Origin: Streptococcus gallolyticus
GTDB taxonomy: Bacteria; Bacillota; Bacilli; Lactobacillales; Streptococcaceae
Length of the DNA stretch: 64,000 nucleotides
Assembly (NCBI GenBank): GCA_019794795.1
Contig: JAIMFC010000004.1
Coordinates: forward strand, 62,001-126,000
Direction of reading: 5' to 3'
This document shows positions 18,054 to 26,838 of the stretch, piece by piece. Position 1 is the first letter of the stretch, and the number at the start of each line of letters is the position of its first letter. The notes beneath the pieces are model-generated. The model did no database searches. It saw only the letters and a program-made list of their open reading frames with translations, and was not told the DNA's origin. Both the position numbers and the translations under genes were made by a program.

Positions 18054-19033
18054 TTATATTTTTCGCTTTAAGAGATGCTTTGTTAATTGGAGTAAGTGTT
18101 TCTGCGAGGTGTTTTTAGGGAGCTTTTTGATATCGGCCAAGGCTTTTTCAGTAAAGCGACGCGCCAGATTTCTAGCTTCTTCCACTCCGTTATTTGCTAG
18201 AACCAATTCAGCAATTTCTTTTCGATCGGCTAGTGTTAGCTGATTTTTTTGTCCAGTAGCGGTTTGAAAACTCTAGGATTATTTTTGAGGGCAAGGAGGA
18301 GAGGCAGGCTATAGATGCCATTGACCAAATCTTCCAAAATAGGCTTGTTGAAATCTTTTTGCTCAGCCGTGTAGTCTAAAATATCATCTAAAATCTGAAA
18401 GGCCATGCCGATATAATAGCCGATGCGCCCAGCCAGTCGGACCACTTGCTCATCTGCGCCTGCAAAGTAAGCTCCTTCCTTACTAGCCAACTTAAAGAGC
18501 TCGGCAGTTTTTCCAGAAATAGCACGGAGGTAGTCTCTAATCGTCTGCTCTTGATTGAAATAAAGGTGCATCTGGTCCAGTTCGCCCATGAGAATTTTCT
18601 TCATAGACTTGGCGTTAAGCGCCATGTGGGGTGTGTCGTTCATACTTTCTAAAATGAGCTCAAAGAATACGGTGAACAGCAAGTCGCCTGTGTAGACGGC
18701 AATATCCTTTCCAAAACGAGATTGAACAGTCTCGACATTCCGACGCAAGGGAGAGTCATCAATGATGTCATCGTGAACCAGAGTTGCCATGTGTATAATT
18801 TCCAGGGAGGAAGCGATTTTAGTCAGCTGCTCAGCTTTTTCTTTGCTAGGATTTCCAAAACCTGTAAATAAAAAGAAAAAAGCAGGGCGAAGATACTTTC
18901 CACCAGCATTGCTGAGCTCGAGGATAGCAGTTTCAATATCCAAATTTCGTACATGAACACGCTGGTCAATTATCTGACGTGTCTGGTCGATTTGCGCCTG
19001 AATAGCAGGATACTGGTCCCAAAATGCTGGCAT
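18054..19033 (-). pseudogene. Polyprenyl diphosphate synthase (menaquinone side chain), frameshifted near C-terminus
   Basis: The open frame from 19033 stops at 18236 after 265 residues. It carries both Asp-rich motifs, VHDDIIDDSPLRRN and ILDDILDYT, of trans-polyprenyl synthases such as HepT/IspB. The remaining C-terminus lies in another frame down to a stop at 18054-18056 (LTLADRKEIAELVLANNGV and on), giving an expected total near 326 residues. One base is missing in the T run at 18244-18250. This enzyme makes the prenyl tail that MenA would use. The truncated product keeps the active site but loses about 60 residues of helical core, so reduced or no activity is expected. Confidence 0.85.
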
Positions 19034-19194
19034 GACGGTATCTCCTTTTGATTTTTGATAGTATCATTTTACCCTAATTTGCCCTGTTTTACTAGCGATT
19101 TCAACTAAGAAAGAGTCCTGAGTTTTAAGGTTGGGACTGAAATGGTTTCGCTCGGGGACCACACGGCAGACTCTGTTAAATCCATAAATAGAAA

Positions 19195-19222
19195 AGAACC
19201 TAAGACAGTTGTCAAAGGTTCT
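19195..19222 (-). terminator. Terminator after ebfC
   Basis: On the minus strand AGAACC (19222-19217) pairs with GGTTCT (19200-19195), with an inner GACA/TGTC extension, followed by TTTTC. It lies just past the ebfC stop codon. Confidence 0.75.
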
Positions 19223-19231
19223 ATATATCAT

Positions 19232-19531
19232 CTAAAATGGTAATTTTCCAGCGAAGGCCCCCATGATTTTTTTAGTTGCTGCATCAACTTGCTCAAGCGC
19301 ATCGTTGATTGCTTGTGTTGTCATGTCTTGAAGTGTTTCCAAGTCTCCAGGATCTACAACAGCCTCAGCGTACTGGATAGACACCAACTTTTTATCACCA
19401 GTAAATGTCGCTACAACCAAGTCCTGAGCTGATTTTCCAACAAACTCAGTCGCCGCCAACTCAGCCTGCTTTTGTTCCATTTGCTTTTGAAGCTTTTGTG
19501 CTTGACGCATCATATTTTGCATGTTCATCAT
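19232..19531 (-). CDS. ebfC: YbaB/EbfC nucleoid-associated protein
   Basis: A 99-residue protein of the YbaB/EbfC family. It begins with the Met- and Gln-rich helix [20 protein letters not shown], followed by the strand region [25 protein letters not shown] and the C-terminal helix [14 protein letters not shown]. Family members are small dimers that bind DNA without strong sequence specificity. The start at 19531 is placed by AGGAATG upstream; an ATG at 19555 lies too early and precedes that ribosome-binding site. In many bacteria this gene follows dnaX; here it stands alone. Confidence 0.88.
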   Translation of the reverse strand: MMNMQNMMRQAQKLQKQMEQKQAELAATEFVGKSAQDLVVATFTGDKKLVSIQYAEAVVDPGDLETLQDMTTQAINDALEQVDAATKKIMGAFAGKLPF

Positions 19532-19661
19532 AGTTATTACATTCCTTTTTTTCAAATTTCTGCTTTATTATATCATAAAATGGGTGTGGGGACACTAGGT
19601 AGGTTGAAGGAAAGATGATCTTGCAAAGGTTCTGTAGAGGGGATGGTTTTAATTTCTGTAA

Positions 19662-19717
19662 TTTTACATAGATTTTACAAAAGCATGCAAATGGATTTGA
19701 TATTTCTTGAGTATACT
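19662..19717 (+). promoter_or_regulatory. Pho box and -10 element of the pst operon
   Basis: Two copies of TTTTACA at 19662-19668 and 19673-19679 are exactly 11 bases apart, the helical spacing of PhoP/PnpR-type direct repeats. TATACT at 19712-19717 serves as the -10 box. No good -35 box is present, as expected for an activator-dependent phosphate-starvation promoter. The activator is probably the response regulator at the end of the operon. Confidence 0.7.
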
Positions 19718-19745
19718 GAAGCTAATCAAAATAGAGGAGTTTGAC

Positions 19746-20627
19746 ATGAAAACATCTAAGAAAATTTTACTTTTGGCAGTGACAGGATTGATGGGGCTTG
19801 GCGCTTTGACTGCTTGTTCGGGAAATACATCTTCTTCTGCGAGTGATACGATTAATGTGGTTTCTCGTGAGGAAGGTTCAGGTACGCGCAGTACCTTTAT
19901 CGAATTGTTTGGCGTTGAAGAAAAGGATGCTAACAGTGAAAAGGTTGACAACACAGCAGCGACAGCCATTGTGGCCAACTCGACTTCTGTCATGTTGACA
20001 ACTGTTTCCGAGGATGCAGCAGCGATTGGATATGCTTCGCTTGGTTCTTTGAATGATAGCGTGAAAGTTCTCGATATCGACGGCAATAAAGCTAGTGTTG
20101 CAGATATCAAGGATGGGAGCTATAAGATTTCACGTCCATTTAATATCATCACTAAAGAAGACAAAGTCAGTCAAGCAGCGCAAGATTTCATTGACTTTAT
20201 CCTGAGTACAGAAGGTCAAAAAGTTGTAGAGAAGGCTGGCTATATCCCGCTTGATAATACAACAGCTTATACAGCAAAAGTTTCATCTGGTAAGGTTGTT
20301 GTAGCAGGTTCTAGTTCAGTAACGCCGATCATGGAAAAAATCAAGGAAGCCTACCAAAAGGTAAATGCCAAAGTCGATGTGGAAATCCAGCAAAGTGATT
20401 CATCAACAGGTATCACCAGCGCCATCGATGGCTTAGCAGATATCGGTATAGCTTCTCGTGAATTAAAAGATGAAGAGTCAGGAAAAGGTGTCGCATCAAC
20501 GGTTATTGCAACAGACGGCATCGCTGTAGTAGTTAACAAGAAAAACAAAGTGAACGATTTAACGACTGAACAAGTAAAAGAAATCTTTACTGGTAAGACA
20601 ACATCTTGGGCTGACTTATCAAAATAA
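19746..20627 (+). CDS. pstS: Phosphate ABC transporter substrate-binding lipoprotein PstS
   Basis: A 293-residue lipoprotein. The signal peptide ends in the lipobox LTAC with Cys24, and the mature protein begins CSGNTSSSAS. Two lobes follow, with phosphate-binding features: VSREEGSGTRSTFIELFG, and the repeat-like AGSSSVTPIMEKIKEAY and SDSSTGITSAIDG. It captures extracellular phosphate for PstCAB. The start at 19746 is chosen because GAGGAG lies eight bases before it and the signal peptide then begins correctly. It is the first gene of pstSCAB-phoU-regulator-kinase, about nine bases before pstC, and is preceded by a Pho box. Confidence 0.92.
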   Translation: MKTSKKILLLAVTGLMGLGALTACSGNTSSSASDTINVVSREEGSGTRSTFIELFGVEEKDANSEKVDNTAATAIVANSTSVMLTTVSEDAAAIGYASLGSLNDSVKVLDIDGNKASVADIKDGSYKISRPFNIITKEDKVSQAAQDFIDFILSTEGQKVVEKAGYIPLDNTTAYTAKVSSGKVVVAGSSSVTPIMEKIKEAYQKVNAKVDVEIQQSDSSTGITSAIDGLADIGIASRELKDEESGKGVASTVIATDGIAVVVNKKNKVNDLTTEQVKEIFTGKTTSWADLSK

Positions 20628-20636
20628 GGTAAATAC

Positions 20637-21482
20637 ATGAAACAAACAAAAGAAAATCTAATGCAAGCTGTGTTTTTTATCACAGCTTGTGTTAGTGTCA
20701 TATCAGCAATTTTAATTTGTATCTTTCTCTTTGCAAGTGGCCTACCGGCTATTATGAAAATCGGTTGGGGAGACTTTCTCTTGGGAAAGGTTTGGCGTCC
20801 TAGCAACAATCTTTTTGGGATTTTTCCCATGATTGTGGGTTCTTTTTACGTGACGGCAGGTGCCTTGCTTTTGGGTGGTCCAATTGGAATTTTAACAGTG
20901 ATATTTATGGCTTGTTTCTGCCCACCAATTCTCTATAAACCATTAAAATCGGCTATTAACTTGATGGCAGGGATTCCGTCTGTCGTATATGGTTTCTTTG
21001 GCTTAGTCGTCCTTGTTCCTATGATTCGTCAGTCTATGGGCGGCTTTGGTATGGGTGTTTTAGCAGCATCGATCTTGCTTGGAATGATGATTTTGCCGAC
21101 CATCATTAGTATTTCGGAGTCGTCTCTTAGAGCTGTTCCTGCGTCCTATTATGAAGGAGGGATTGCTCTTGGAGCTTCTCATGAGCGTAGTGTCTTTTTT
21201 GCGGTCGTTCCAGCAGCTAGGCGGGGGATTTTGGCCTCCATTGTTCTTGGGACTGGACGTGCGATTGGAGAAACGATGGCAGTGATTATGGTAGCGGGGA
21301 ATCAAGCTATCTTACCACAGTCATTGACATCTGGCGTCCGTACATTGACTACCAATATCGTCATGGAAATGGGTTACTCATCGGGTCTTCACCGCCAAGC
21401 TCTTATCGGGACAGCAGTTGTCTTGTTTGTTTTTATTTTGTTGATCAATATCAGCTTTTCAGCGCTTCAGAAGGAGGGGTAG
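20637..21482 (+). CDS. pstC: Phosphate ABC transporter permease PstC
   Basis: A 281-residue inner-membrane permease with about six transmembrane segments. The EAA-type loop that contacts the ATPase lies in EGGIALGASHERSVFFAVVP, and GTGRAIGETMAVIMVAGN is the conserved PstC segment. It forms the phosphate channel with PstA. Its stop and the pstA start are one base apart. Confidence 0.92.
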   Translation: MKQTKENLMQAVFFITACVSVISAILICIFLFASGLPAIMKIGWGDFLLGKVWRPSNNLFGIFPMIVGSFYVTAGALLLGGPIGILTVIFMACFCPPILYKPLKSAINLMAGIPSVVYGFFGLVVLVPMIRQSMGGFGMGVLAASILLGMMILPTIISISESSLRAVPASYYEGGIALGASHERSVFFAVVPAARRGILASIVLGTGRAIGETMAVIMVAGNQAILPQSLTSGVRTLTTNIVMEMGYSSGLHRQALIGTAVVLFVFILLINISFSALQKEG

Positions 21483-21483
21483 A

Positions 21484-22362
21484 ATGGAAAATATCAATCA
21501 ACGGACTCCCAAACAATACTGGGCGTCTCTAAAGAGAGATCCACTCTCTTTCTTCTTGTTTACCCTTGTCTACTTAGCAGCTACTATGAGTATGTTGACT
21601 ATCGCCTTTGTTGTGATTTATATCTTGGTCAAAGGGGTACCGCATCTAAATACAAGTCTATTTGCCTGGACCTATGATACTAAAAATGTATCTCTACTAC
21701 CGGCTTTTATCAATACTGTTTTCATGATTGTTTTGACGGTACTTATAGCTGTTCCTGTAGGTATAGGCGGGGCTATCTACCTAACAGAGTATGCTCGACG
21801 GGACAATCCTTATCTGAAAATCATACGAGTGGCGACGGAAACCTTGGCAGGCATTCCATCTATCATCTATGGTTTGTTTGGTGCACTTTTCTTTGTTAAA
21901 TATACCCATCTAGGACTTTCTTTACTTTCAGGTTCCTTGACCTTGAGCATTATGATTTTGCCCTTGATTATGCGGACGACCGAAGAAGCGCTCTTATCAG
22001 TACCTGATTATTACCGAGAAGGGGCATTTGCTCTTGGGGCAGGAAAGTTACGTACCATTTTTCGGATTGTTCTGCCGAGTGCGGTTTCAGGGATATTTTC
22101 AGGAATTATTTTAGCAGTTGGTCGGATTATTGGTGAGTCGGCTGCCTTGATCTTTACAGCGGGTACTGTTGCCAAGGTAGCACAATCTATCTTTAGCTCC
22201 TCTCGGACTTTGGCGGTTCATATGTATGCCATTTCGGGAGAAGGCTTGTATGTCAATCAGACTTATGCCACAGCAGTTGTTTTATTGGTCTTGGTCATGG
22301 TGGTGAATTTTGTGTCAGGACGAGTTGCCAAGCGTTTAGGAAGTGAGTCAAATAGTGAGTAA
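21484..22362 (+). CDS. pstA: Phosphate ABC transporter permease PstA
   Basis: A 292-residue permease with about six membrane segments and the ATPase-contact loop [36 protein letters not shown] is the PstA counterpart of the conserved PstC segment. It partners PstC in the membrane. The GGAGGGG ribosome-binding site lies inside the end of pstC. The last eight bases overlap pstB. Confidence 0.92.
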   Translation: MENINQRTPKQYWASLKRDPLSFFLFTLVYLAATMSMLTIAFVVIYILVKGVPHLNTSLFAWTYDTKNVSLLPAFINTVFMIVLTVLIAVPVGIGGAIYLTEYARRDNPYLKIIRVATETLAGIPSIIYGLFGALFFVKYTHLGLSLLSGSLTLSIMILPLIMRTTEEALLSVPDYYREGAFALGAGKLRTIFRIVLPSAVSGIFSGIILAVGRIIGESAALIFTAGTVAKVAQSIFSSSRTLAVHMYAISGEGLYVNQTYATAVVLLVLVMVVNFVSGRVAKRLGSESNSE

Positions 22363-23104
22363 ATTAGCGATTAAGAATATGGATTTGTATTACGGAGATT
22401 TTCATGCTCTTAAAAATATCAATCTCGACATCGAAGAAAAAGAAATTACAGCCTTTATCGGACCGTCAGGTTGCGGAAAATCCACTCTTTTGAAGAGTCT
22501 TAACCGCATGAATGACCTAGTGAAAAATTGCAAAATCACTGGAGAAATCACGGTGGAAGGTCAGGACGTTTATCGGGAGTTAGACATCAATCAATTGCGT
22601 AAAAAAGTGGGAATGGTCTTCCAAAAAGCAAATCCATTTCCCATGAGCATCTACGATAATGTGGCATTTGGACCGAGAACACATGGTATCCATGCCAAGG
22701 TGGAGTTGGATACCATTGTCGAGCGTTCGCTGAGACAGGCTGCTCTCTGGGATGAGATCAAAGACCGTTTGCATAAGTCTGCTCTGGGAATGTCAGGTGG
22801 GCAGCAGCAGCGTCTTTGTATTGCGCGTGCCCTAGCTATTGAGCCTGATATTCTCTTGATGGATGAGCCAACCAGCGCTCTGGATCCGATTTCTACAGCT
22901 AAGATTGAAGATTTGGTCATGGAACTCAAAAAGGATTACACTATCGTGATTGTCACCCACAATATGCAACAGGCTGTGCGGATTTCAGACAAGACTGCCT
23001 TTTTCTTAATGGGCGAGGTGGTGGAATACAATAAAACCAGCCAACTCTTTTCATTGCCGCAGGATGAGCGCACAGAAAACTATATCACAGGGAGATTCGG
23101 ATGA
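22355..23104 (+). CDS. pstB: Phosphate ABC transporter ATP-binding protein PstB
   Basis: A 249-residue ATPase. It has Walker [10 protein letters not shown], the ABC signature [11 protein letters not shown], Walker [14 protein letters not shown] and the switch histidine in VIVTHNMQQ. The segment [19 protein letters not shown] is typical of PstB. The start is a GTG at 22355, eight bases after AGGAAGTGAG; an earlier in-frame GTG at 22343 would leave no room for a ribosome-binding site. It powers phosphate import through PstCA and overlaps both neighbours, so translation is coupled. Confidence 0.93.
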   Translation: MSKLAIKNMDLYYGDFHALKNINLDIEEKEITAFIGPSGCGKSTLLKSLNRMNDLVKNCKITGEITVEGQDVYRELDINQLRKKVGMVFQKANPFPMSIYDNVAFGPRTHGIHAKVELDTIVERSLRQAALWDEIKDRLHKSALGMSGGQQQRLCIARALAIEPDILLMDEPTSALDPISTAKIEDLVMELKKDYTIVIVTHNMQQAVRISDKTAFFLMGEVVEYNKTSQLFSLPQDERTENYITGRFG

Positions 23105-23757
23105 TTCGTTCAAAATTTACCAATCAGCTTAATGACTTGAATAAAGAAATTATTTTTATGGGAGCCTTGTGCGAGGATATTATCGGGAAATCTCTGGCTC
23201 CTCTGACAGATGGTCAAGAGCTATCGCTGGAGGGCATTTCAGAGACCTATCATAAGATTGAAGAAATGGAGCGGGATATTGAAGAAAAATGTCTCAAACT
23301 CTTGTTGCGTCAGCAGCCAGTCGCTAAGGATTTGCGCCGGATTTCTTCCGCTTTGAAAATGGTCTATGATATGAAACGGATCGGTGCCCAGTCCTATGAA
23401 ATTGCAGAAATCATTAGCTTGGGTCATATTGTCCAAGGTACTGGACCAGAACGTCAGCAGCTAGACCATATGTCCAAAAACGTGATTGAGATGCTGACCA
23501 AGAGTATTGATGCCTTTATCTATGAAACAGAAGAACAGGCTCACCAAGTTATTCAGCAAGATAAGACAGTTAACCAGGAATTTGATACAATAAAGAAACA
23601 GTTAGTTTTATCTTTTTCAGTACCAGATGTCGAGGGAGAATATCCGATTGACGTCTTGATGGTTGCAAAATACTTGGAACGTATCGGAGACCATGCCGTC
23701 AATATTGCCAAATGGGTACTGTTTTCAATCACAGGACACCTAGACGGAGACGTATAA
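23101..23757 (+). CDS. phoU: Phosphate transport regulator PhoU
   Basis: A 218-residue all-helical protein of two PhoU repeats. Each carries the acidic metal-binding pattern: [20 protein letters not shown] in the first, and [17 protein letters not shown] in the second. PhoU signals phosphate sufficiency from PstSCAB to the sensor kinase so that the regulon is shut off. The ATG overlaps the pstB stop as ATGA. The response regulator begins directly after its stop codon. Confidence 0.93.
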   Translation: MIRSKFTNQLNDLNKEIIFMGALCEDIIGKSLAPLTDGQELSLEGISETYHKIEEMERDIEEKCLKLLLRQQPVAKDLRRISSALKMVYDMKRIGAQSYEIAEIISLGHIVQGTGPERQQLDHMSKNVIEMLTKSIDAFIYETEEQAHQVIQQDKTVNQEFDTIKKQLVLSFSVPDVEGEYPIDVLMVAKYLERIGDHAVNIAKWVLFSITGHLDGDV

Positions 23758-24435
23758 ATGATATATTGTGTGGAAGATGATGCAGATATTCGTGAAATGA
23801 TGCTTTACACCTTAGAGATGGCGGGTTTTACAGCCAAAGGCTTTTCAAATGGTGAGGATTTTTGGGCTGCTCTTGACCAGAAGCAGCCGAAGCTAGTCTT
23901 ATTAGATATTATGTTGCCAGGAGATGATGGTTTGACCATTCTCAACAAGCTGCGCAGCAAGCATCAGACAGAAATGATTCCAGTCGTTATGACGACAGCA
24001 AAAGGTAGCGAGTACGATAAGGTAAAGGGATTGGACTTGGGAGCAGATGACTATTTGGTCAAGCCTTTTGGCATGATGGAGATGATTTCACGTATCAAGG
24101 CAGTGCTTAGAAGAAGTCGGAAACAAGAGCAGAAAGAGCAGATTGTTATTGGAAATCTTGACCTAGATACCAACAATTATTTGGTCAAACGAGGCGTAGA
24201 AAAAATTCAGCTGACCCTGAAAGAATTTGAATTGTTGGCACTCTTTTTCCGTCACCCAAATCGTGTATTTACTCGTCAGGAGTTACTGGATAAGGTCTGG
24301 GGAGAGCAGTTTATGGGTGAAACACGGACAGTGGACGTTCACATCGGTACGCTGAGAACCAAGCTAGGCGACGACAGTCACTTGATTGCAACGGTGCGCG
24401 GTGTGGGTTATCGCTTGGAGGAAGTGCATGATTAA
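23758..24435 (+). CDS. pnpR: Phosphate-responsive OmpR-type response regulator (PnpR/PhoP-like)
   Basis: A 225-residue regulator. The receiver domain (1-118) has the phosphorylated Asp50 in LVLLDIMLPGDDG, the acidic pair EDD at residues 6-8, and the lysine in DDYLVKPFG. The OmpR/PhoB winged helix (130-225) includes RTVDVHIGTLRTKLGDD. It starts on the base after the phoU stop and overlaps the kinase gene by eight bases. The position at the end of pstSCAB-phoU makes it the likely activator at the Pho box before pstS. The symbol follows the pneumococcal name and is an assumption. Confidence 0.88.
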   Translation: MIYCVEDDADIREMMLYTLEMAGFTAKGFSNGEDFWAALDQKQPKLVLLDIMLPGDDGLTILNKLRSKHQTEMIPVVMTTAKGSEYDKVKGLDLGADDYLVKPFGMMEMISRIKAVLRRSRKQEQKEQIVIGNLDLDTNNYLVKRGVEKIQLTLKEFELLALFFRHPNRVFTRQELLDKVWGEQFMGETRTVDVHIGTLRTKLGDDSHLIATVRGVGYRLEEVHD

Positions 24436-26080
24436 AAAGATTTTTCGGACAACCCTGTCCGCTAGCCTTGGTATGGTCTTTGTGACAATCTTATTGCTGC
24501 TGGGATTTCTCTATAATTATTTTAGCCAAATCCAGAGGGAGCAACTACGGACTCAGACAGCACTGGCAGCGCAAGGTATCGCCTTTGAAGGCAAGGATTA
24601 TTTTGAAAATCTAAAGATATCTAGTGTGCGAATTACCTGGGTGGACAATAGCGGTCAGGTCTTATATGATACTCAGTCTGATGCGGAGACTATGCCAAAT
24701 CATGCCAACCGTGAAGAAATAAAAGAGGCGCTGAAAGATGGCTATGGTGAAAGTAGTCGCTGGTCTTCGACCTTGACAGAGAAGTCTATTTATGCAGCAC
24801 AACGTCTTCATAATGGAACCGTTGTCCGTCTATCGGTGGCGCAACAAACAATTTTCGTTCTCTTGTTGGGAATGGTGTCCTCAATTCTTTTCATTGTCTT
24901 CTTGTCTATGGGCTTATCCATTTTTATCGCGCGTTATATTTCCAAAAAAGTATCTCAACCGCTTAATAATCTGGATCTCGAACACCCACTTTCCAATGAT
25001 AGCTATGAGGAAATTACCCCTCTTTTGAGACGGATTGATAGCCATCAAAGTGAGATTCGTCAGCAGCAATTTTTGTTGCAGCAGCAACAGAAGGAATTTG
25101 ATACCATTATTGCAAAAATCAAGGAAGGGATGATTCTTTTAGATGACCAAGCAAGAATTATCAGTATCAACGCTGCAGCACTGGAGCTTTTCCGTGTGGA
25201 GGGCGAGTGGCAGGGACGCTTCATGCTGGAAATCAGCCGTGACTTGATCTTGACCACCTTGATTAATCAAGGACTTGCAGGGCAGAAGCGCGAAGGGGTG
25301 ATTACGATTGAGCAAAGTCAGTACAAGGTGTTGGTGAGACCGACTAAGGATCGTCAGACGGTGACTGGTCTAGTGATTTTACTGTTTGATGTAACAGAGC
25401 AACTGCACCTTGAAGAGCTGCAACGGGAGTTTACAGCCAATGTTTCCCACGAATTAAAAAACCCTCTTCACGTCATTTCTGGTTATTCAGAATTACTGGT
25501 CAATCGTATGGTACCGAGTGAGGAAGTGCCCAAGTTTGCTGCCAAAATTCACACAGAATCCGATCGATTGGTTAAGTTGGTAGAAGATATTATCAACCTA
25601 TCTCAACTGGATGAGCAGTCTGAATTTCCAATGGAAGAAGTCAATCTCTACCAGCTTGCCGAGTCGGTGATAGAGGATTTGCAGCTAAAAGCTCAGAAAA
25701 AAGATGTTTCACTTGTCTTGAAGGGAGAAGATGCCCTTCTCCGTGGAAATCCTGTCTTGCTTTATTCTTTGGTTTATAACTTGTGCGACAATGCCATCAT
25801 TTACAACAAAGAGAAGGGGAGTGTGGAAGTGACAGTTTCCAATCTTCCGCATGAAATTAGCCTAACCGTTGCGGATACCGGGATCGGCATTGCTTCTGAT
25901 GAGCAAGAACGTATTTTTGAGCGTTTTTATAGAGTTGATAAAAGTCGCTCGAAAGTTGTTGGAGGGACAGGTTTGGGCTTGTCTATCGTCAAAAAAGCTC
26001 TAACCTTTCATAATGGCCACATGAAGTTAACCAGCTCTATCGGAAAAGGAACCACTATGACAGTTCGGTTCAAAAAGTAA
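24428..26080 (+). CDS. pnpS: Phosphate-responsive sensor histidine kinase (PnpS/PhoR-like)
   Basis: A 550-residue membrane kinase. Two transmembrane segments (about 13-32 and 140-168) enclose an extracellular loop. A HAMP-like linker and a PAS domain (about 225-325) lead to the HisKA domain, with His341 in VSHELKNPLHVISGYSELL, and to the ATP-binding domain with NLCDNAIIYN, ADTGIGIA and GGTGLGLSIVKKA. It phosphorylates the regulator encoded just upstream. The start at 24428 overlaps that gene; an earlier frame extension lies wholly inside it. A hairpin terminator follows. Confidence 0.9.
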   Translation: MIKKIFRTTLSASLGMVFVTILLLLGFLYNYFSQIQREQLRTQTALAAQGIAFEGKDYFENLKISSVRITWVDNSGQVLYDTQSDAETMPNHANREEIKEALKDGYGESSRWSSTLTEKSIYAAQRLHNGTVVRLSVAQQTIFVLLLGMVSSILFIVFLSMGLSIFIARYISKKVSQPLNNLDLEHPLSNDSYEEITPLLRRIDSHQSEIRQQQFLLQQQQKEFDTIIAKIKEGMILLDDQARIISINAAALELFRVEGEWQGRFMLEISRDLILTTLINQGLAGQKREGVITIEQSQYKVLVRPTKDRQTVTGLVILLFDVTEQLHLEELQREFTANVSHELKNPLHVISGYSELLVNRMVPSEEVPKFAAKIHTESDRLVKLVEDIINLSQLDEQSEFPMEEVNLYQLAESVIEDLQLKAQKKDVSLVLKGEDALLRGNPVLLYSLVYNLCDNAIIYNKEKGSVEVTVSNLPHEISLTVADTGIGIASDEQERIFERFYRVDKSRSKVVGGTGLGLSIVKKALTFHNGHMKLTSSIGKGTTMTVRFKK

Positions 26081-26085
26081 AGCTT

Positions 26086-26118
26086 ACAATCGAGTTTTCG
26101 GACTCGGTTGTATTTTTT
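26086..26118 (+). terminator. Terminator of the pst-phoU-pnpRS operon
   Basis: ACAATCGAGT at 26086-26095 pairs with ACTCGGTTGT at 26102-26111 (one G-T pair), followed by ATTTTTT. Confidence 0.85.
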
Positions 26119-26182
26119 GATCTCCTCGAATCTTCCTCCTTTTTCTGCTATAATGATTCCATACTAGATGGAGGAGTTTGTC

Positions 26183-26665
26183 ATGGATTTGGAGAGATAT
26201 CGGGCCCTGGCTGAGCAGAAGCAGGGGGAGCATCGGAAGTTTTTGGCGAGTTTGAAGAAGAAGGGGCCTAAGAATTTGGACAAGATTGTCCAGCAGGTGC
26301 ATACTGAGGTCTTCAATGAGATTGACTGCACCGAGTGTGCCAATTGTTGTAAAACCTTGGGACCGCTCTTTACGGAGGCGGATATTCAGCGGATTTCCAA
26401 GCATTTCCGAATGAAGCTGTCGGCTTTTGAGGATATGTATCTGGAGGTGGATGAGGACGGCGACAAGATTTTCAAGTCCATGCCTTGTCCATTTTTGGGC
26501 GGTGACAATCTTTGCTCTATTTACGATGTCCGTCCTAAGGCTTGTCGAGAATTTCCTCATACGGACCGTAAGAAAATTTATCAGATTAATCATTTGACTA
26601 TTAAAAACACCTTGACCTGTCCAGCAGCCTATCTTTTTGTAGAGAAGTTAAAGGACCGAATTTGA
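26183..26665 (+). CDS. YkgJ-family cysteine cluster protein
   Basis: A 160-residue cytosolic protein. Its cysteines lie in CTECANCCKTLGPLF, then CPFLGGDNLCSIYDVRPKAC about 55 residues later. This is the CxxCxxCC and later CxxxxxxxCxIYxxRPxxC pattern of the YkgJ/Fli-B-like family, thought to hold a metal or iron-sulfur centre. The start at 26183 is preferred over an ATG at 26168 because GGAGG then has proper spacing. It is a single gene between two terminators. The biochemical role is unknown. Confidence 0.82.
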   Translation: MDLERYRALAEQKQGEHRKFLASLKKKGPKNLDKIVQQVHTEVFNEIDCTECANCCKTLGPLFTEADIQRISKHFRMKLSAFEDMYLEVDEDGDKIFKSMPCPFLGGDNLCSIYDVRPKACREFPHTDRKKIYQINHLTIKNTLTCPAAYLFVEKLKDRI

Positions 26666-26708
26666 GGGTGTAGTAGTCGTTAGAAAGTTATCCTATAAGA
26701 TAGTGAGG

Positions 26709-26739
26709 GAAGTTGTGTTTGTACAACTTCTCTTTTTTT
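26709..26739 (+). terminator. Terminator after the cysteine cluster gene
   Basis: GAAGTTGT at 26709-26716 pairs with ACAACTTC at 26723-26730 across six bases, followed by TCTTTTTTT. Confidence 0.87.
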
Positions 26740-26759
26740 CGGGGGTGTTTAGTTTTTAC

Positions 26760-26809
26760 TTGCCAGTCAAGTTTACTAGTGGTATACTAGTAAATTATTA
26801 ACTGGTTAA
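26760..26809 (+). promoter_or_regulatory. Zinc-regulated promoter: AdcR-type operators on a sigma-A promoter
   Basis: TTGCCA at 26760-26765 and TATACT at 26783-26788 are 17 bases apart. A perfect AdcR consensus palindrome, TTAACTGGTTAA, lies at 26798-26809, just past the -10 box. Two weaker look-alikes sharing an ACTAGT core lie at 26772-26783 and 26783-26794; together they make a 9-base inverted repeat (TTTACTAGT and ACTAGTAAA) over the -10 box. AdcR with zinc bound should block this promoter. Confidence 0.82.
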
Positions 26810-26838
26810 TTATATTTTTTATAAATAAGGAGGATGTT

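Noticed and set aside
19115-19185. A stem formed by AGAGTC and GACTCT as another member of the repeat families
   Set aside because: It shares no CCGCACAG or CACTGCG centre with the other copies, and only six bases pair at a long distance. It was left out for lack of support.
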